Assembly: GCA_024362935.1 (NCBI GenBank)
Contig: JANCRA010000033.1
Coordinates: forward strand, 5,785,001-5,849,000
Source: Setophaga petechia
Lineage: Eukaryota; Chordata; Aves; Passeriformes; Parulidae
DNA: 64,000 nt
Direction of reading: 5' to 3'
Part shown: positions 62,840-64,000 of the stretch, piece after piece
How the letters are laid out: each line of letters starts with the position of its first letter
Position numbering within the stretch: position 1 is the first letter of the stretch
The notes under the pieces: model-generated
The model's database searches: none
What the model was told of the DNA's origin: nothing
What the model saw: the letters and a program-made list of their open reading frames with translations, nothing else
Made by a program: the position numbers and the translations under genes

Positions 62840-62960
62840 TTATAAATCCGGCAGCAATTTGCATAAATAGATGCATATTATCTGATGTACGTGCAAAATC
62901 AGACATTGCAGCTGAAAAATCCGGCCATTAAACCATTCTGTGGGATTTGCACGTCTCCCA
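62840..62960. promoter_or_regulatory. Candidate upstream regulatory element with octamer and inverted repeat
   Basis: A perfect ATTTGCAT octamer (62857-62864) is followed by ACGTGCAAAATC (62889-62900). After 43 bp comes its near-exact reverse complement GATTTGCACGT (62944-62954). The segment lies about 1.4-1.5 kb upstream of the CDH4 start. It may be an enhancer or a palindromic binding platform; a hairpin is also possible. Confidence 0.3.
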
Positions 62961-63349
62961 AGGAATGGGACACATAAATCCACTGGCTGCATCTTTGGCT
63001 ATTGAGTAGATTTAATAACATTGTGTTAACACCTAGAGACGTTAGCAAAAAACTGAGGCCTCATTGTATTGAGCTCTGTGGACAAGAATAATGAAAAGAT
63101 TGTTCCAACCCCACCAATTTACAGTCTTAGTGGATTATGGGGTTTATTTTGTTTTTAAACAAGTATTTCTGAGTTTGTTATATAACATTAAATAAATGCC
63201 ATCATTGTATTGTATTTAATGTGGACCATTTTTTATGAAGCATTTCCACAGAGGCAGAAATAGTTGAGTGACATTATCACAGCAAAAATAAATCCTAATA
63301 TACATTTAAAAAATCTGATTTTTTTTTTCCTTTTATCTTTATCCTCAGT
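62961..63349. other. AT-rich 5' flank, nothing recognised
   Basis: No feature recognised except a pyrimidine-rich tract ending CCTCAG at about 63318-63348. Confidence 0.4.
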
Positions 63350-63701
63350 TTTAAAGTTTGGAGCAGATTGTTCCAGGTTTAAGGGCAGTTTCTATTTCAA
63401 CAGAATTACAAGTACTCTGGAGAGTACTGAGGATATTCTGGATTCGAGGAACTTCAATGTGGACGTTCTTTTTCGAATACCCATGGCCAGTTATTTTGAC
63501 TTTTGCTGGACTGCAGCTGTTGCTGTGCAAGTGCTTGCTCTGCTTGATAACTTTGTTAATATGACAAGTTCTACAAGTATTATCAAAATAAGTCTGACAC
63601 CACAACAGATTGTGAAGAAAAGGCAGAGCAGTAGTGAAAAAAAAAAAAAAAAGAATTCTTCAACATGTTTACAGTTGATTTCTAATCTGATGGCAAATTG
63701 A
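63349..63701 (+). other. Unexplained open segment ending near an A-rich run
   Basis: After a strong acceptor-like tract (T/C-rich, ending CCTCAG at 63348) the plus frame is open for about 118 codons. It then reaches a run of about 15 A (63638-63652) and a stop soon after. The translation (including SYFDFCWTAAVAVQVLALLDN) matches no family I recognise. It could be a fragment of a retrocopied transcript, an unannotated exon, or chance. Confidence 0.2.
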
Positions 63702-64000
63702 TTTTTTTCCCAAACTAGTTTGCCATCCCGCTTTTCTAAGCTGTGGTAACAAACTGTGTGCTCAAGGAACGAGGCTGCAAATGGAGCTGAATTCTCAGTT
63801 GTATTTTCAGGAACAGGGGCCGGTGTGGAACAGCAGGTGCCTCCCCAACTGAGGTGTTTCCAGAAGGAGCAGAGGAGAATCCAGACCCATGTTCAGACAG
63901 TGGAAATCTCCAGTTCATGTGTGTGGTTGCTTTCACTCTACCATTTTCCTTCAACTCTTAACACTTCAATTAATTTTGGAAGGAATTACAGTTTTTCTAA
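63702..64000. other. 5' flank, nothing recognised
   Basis: No exon or repeat family recognised up to the window edge. Confidence 0.4.

Noticed and set aside
1..64000. CRISPR array, toxin-antitoxin, phage or other prokaryotic system
   Set aside because: The sequence is avian nuclear DNA. The tandem repeats have no unique spacers and no associated genes.

Overview
The window is vertebrate nuclear DNA, almost certainly from a bird and probably a songbird. Genes are interrupted by introns, most of the window is CpG-poor, and there is one strong CpG island. The interspersed repeats are fragments of CR1, the main avian LINE, plus two LTRs of types I associate with passerine genomes. There are no operons, CRISPR arrays or prokaryotic gene clusters. 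I found no evidence of a previously undescribed biological system.

One protein-coding gene can be supported: the 5' end of CDH4 (R-cadherin, retinal cadherin), on the minus strand. Exon 1 (61369-61434) encodes the start methionine and a 22-residue signal peptide. Exon 2 (59260-59371) encodes the first 37 residues after it, at the start of the cadherin prodomain. Intron 1 is about 2.0 kb. Intron 2 starts at 59259 and runs leftward past the window edge, so at least 59.2 kb of the window is intron 2. Exon 3 and all the extracellular cadherin repeats lie outside. Bases above about 61.7 kb are 5' flank.

Region by region: 1-59259 is CDH4 intron 2. It carries four conspicuous tandem repeats: a 16-bp unit at 6.3-6.8 kb, a 45-bp unit at 14.6-15.1 kb, a roughly 240-bp unit at 19.3-20.3 kb and a 29-bp unit at 44.4-44.7 kb. 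It also holds several CR1 pieces, two LTRs (21.8 and 47.7-48.3 kb) and several stretches that look like conserved regulatory DNA because of preserved CpGs, palindromes, or POU, homeodomain, PBX/MEIS, E2F or CTCF-like motifs. 59260-61434 holds exons 1-2 and intron 1, which is itself CpG-rich. 61435-61800 is the GC-rich, TATA-less promoter region. 61900-62200 is a CR1 3' end. 62840-62960 is a possible upstream regulatory element with an octamer motif and an inverted repeat. 63350-63700 is an unexplained open segment ending in an A-rich run.

Nearly all long open frames outside exons 1-2 are chance frames or are created by tandem repeats. Family assignments rest on recall of CDH4, CR1 and passerine LTR sequences; no database search was run. 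The regulatory-element calls are inferences from composition and motifs.
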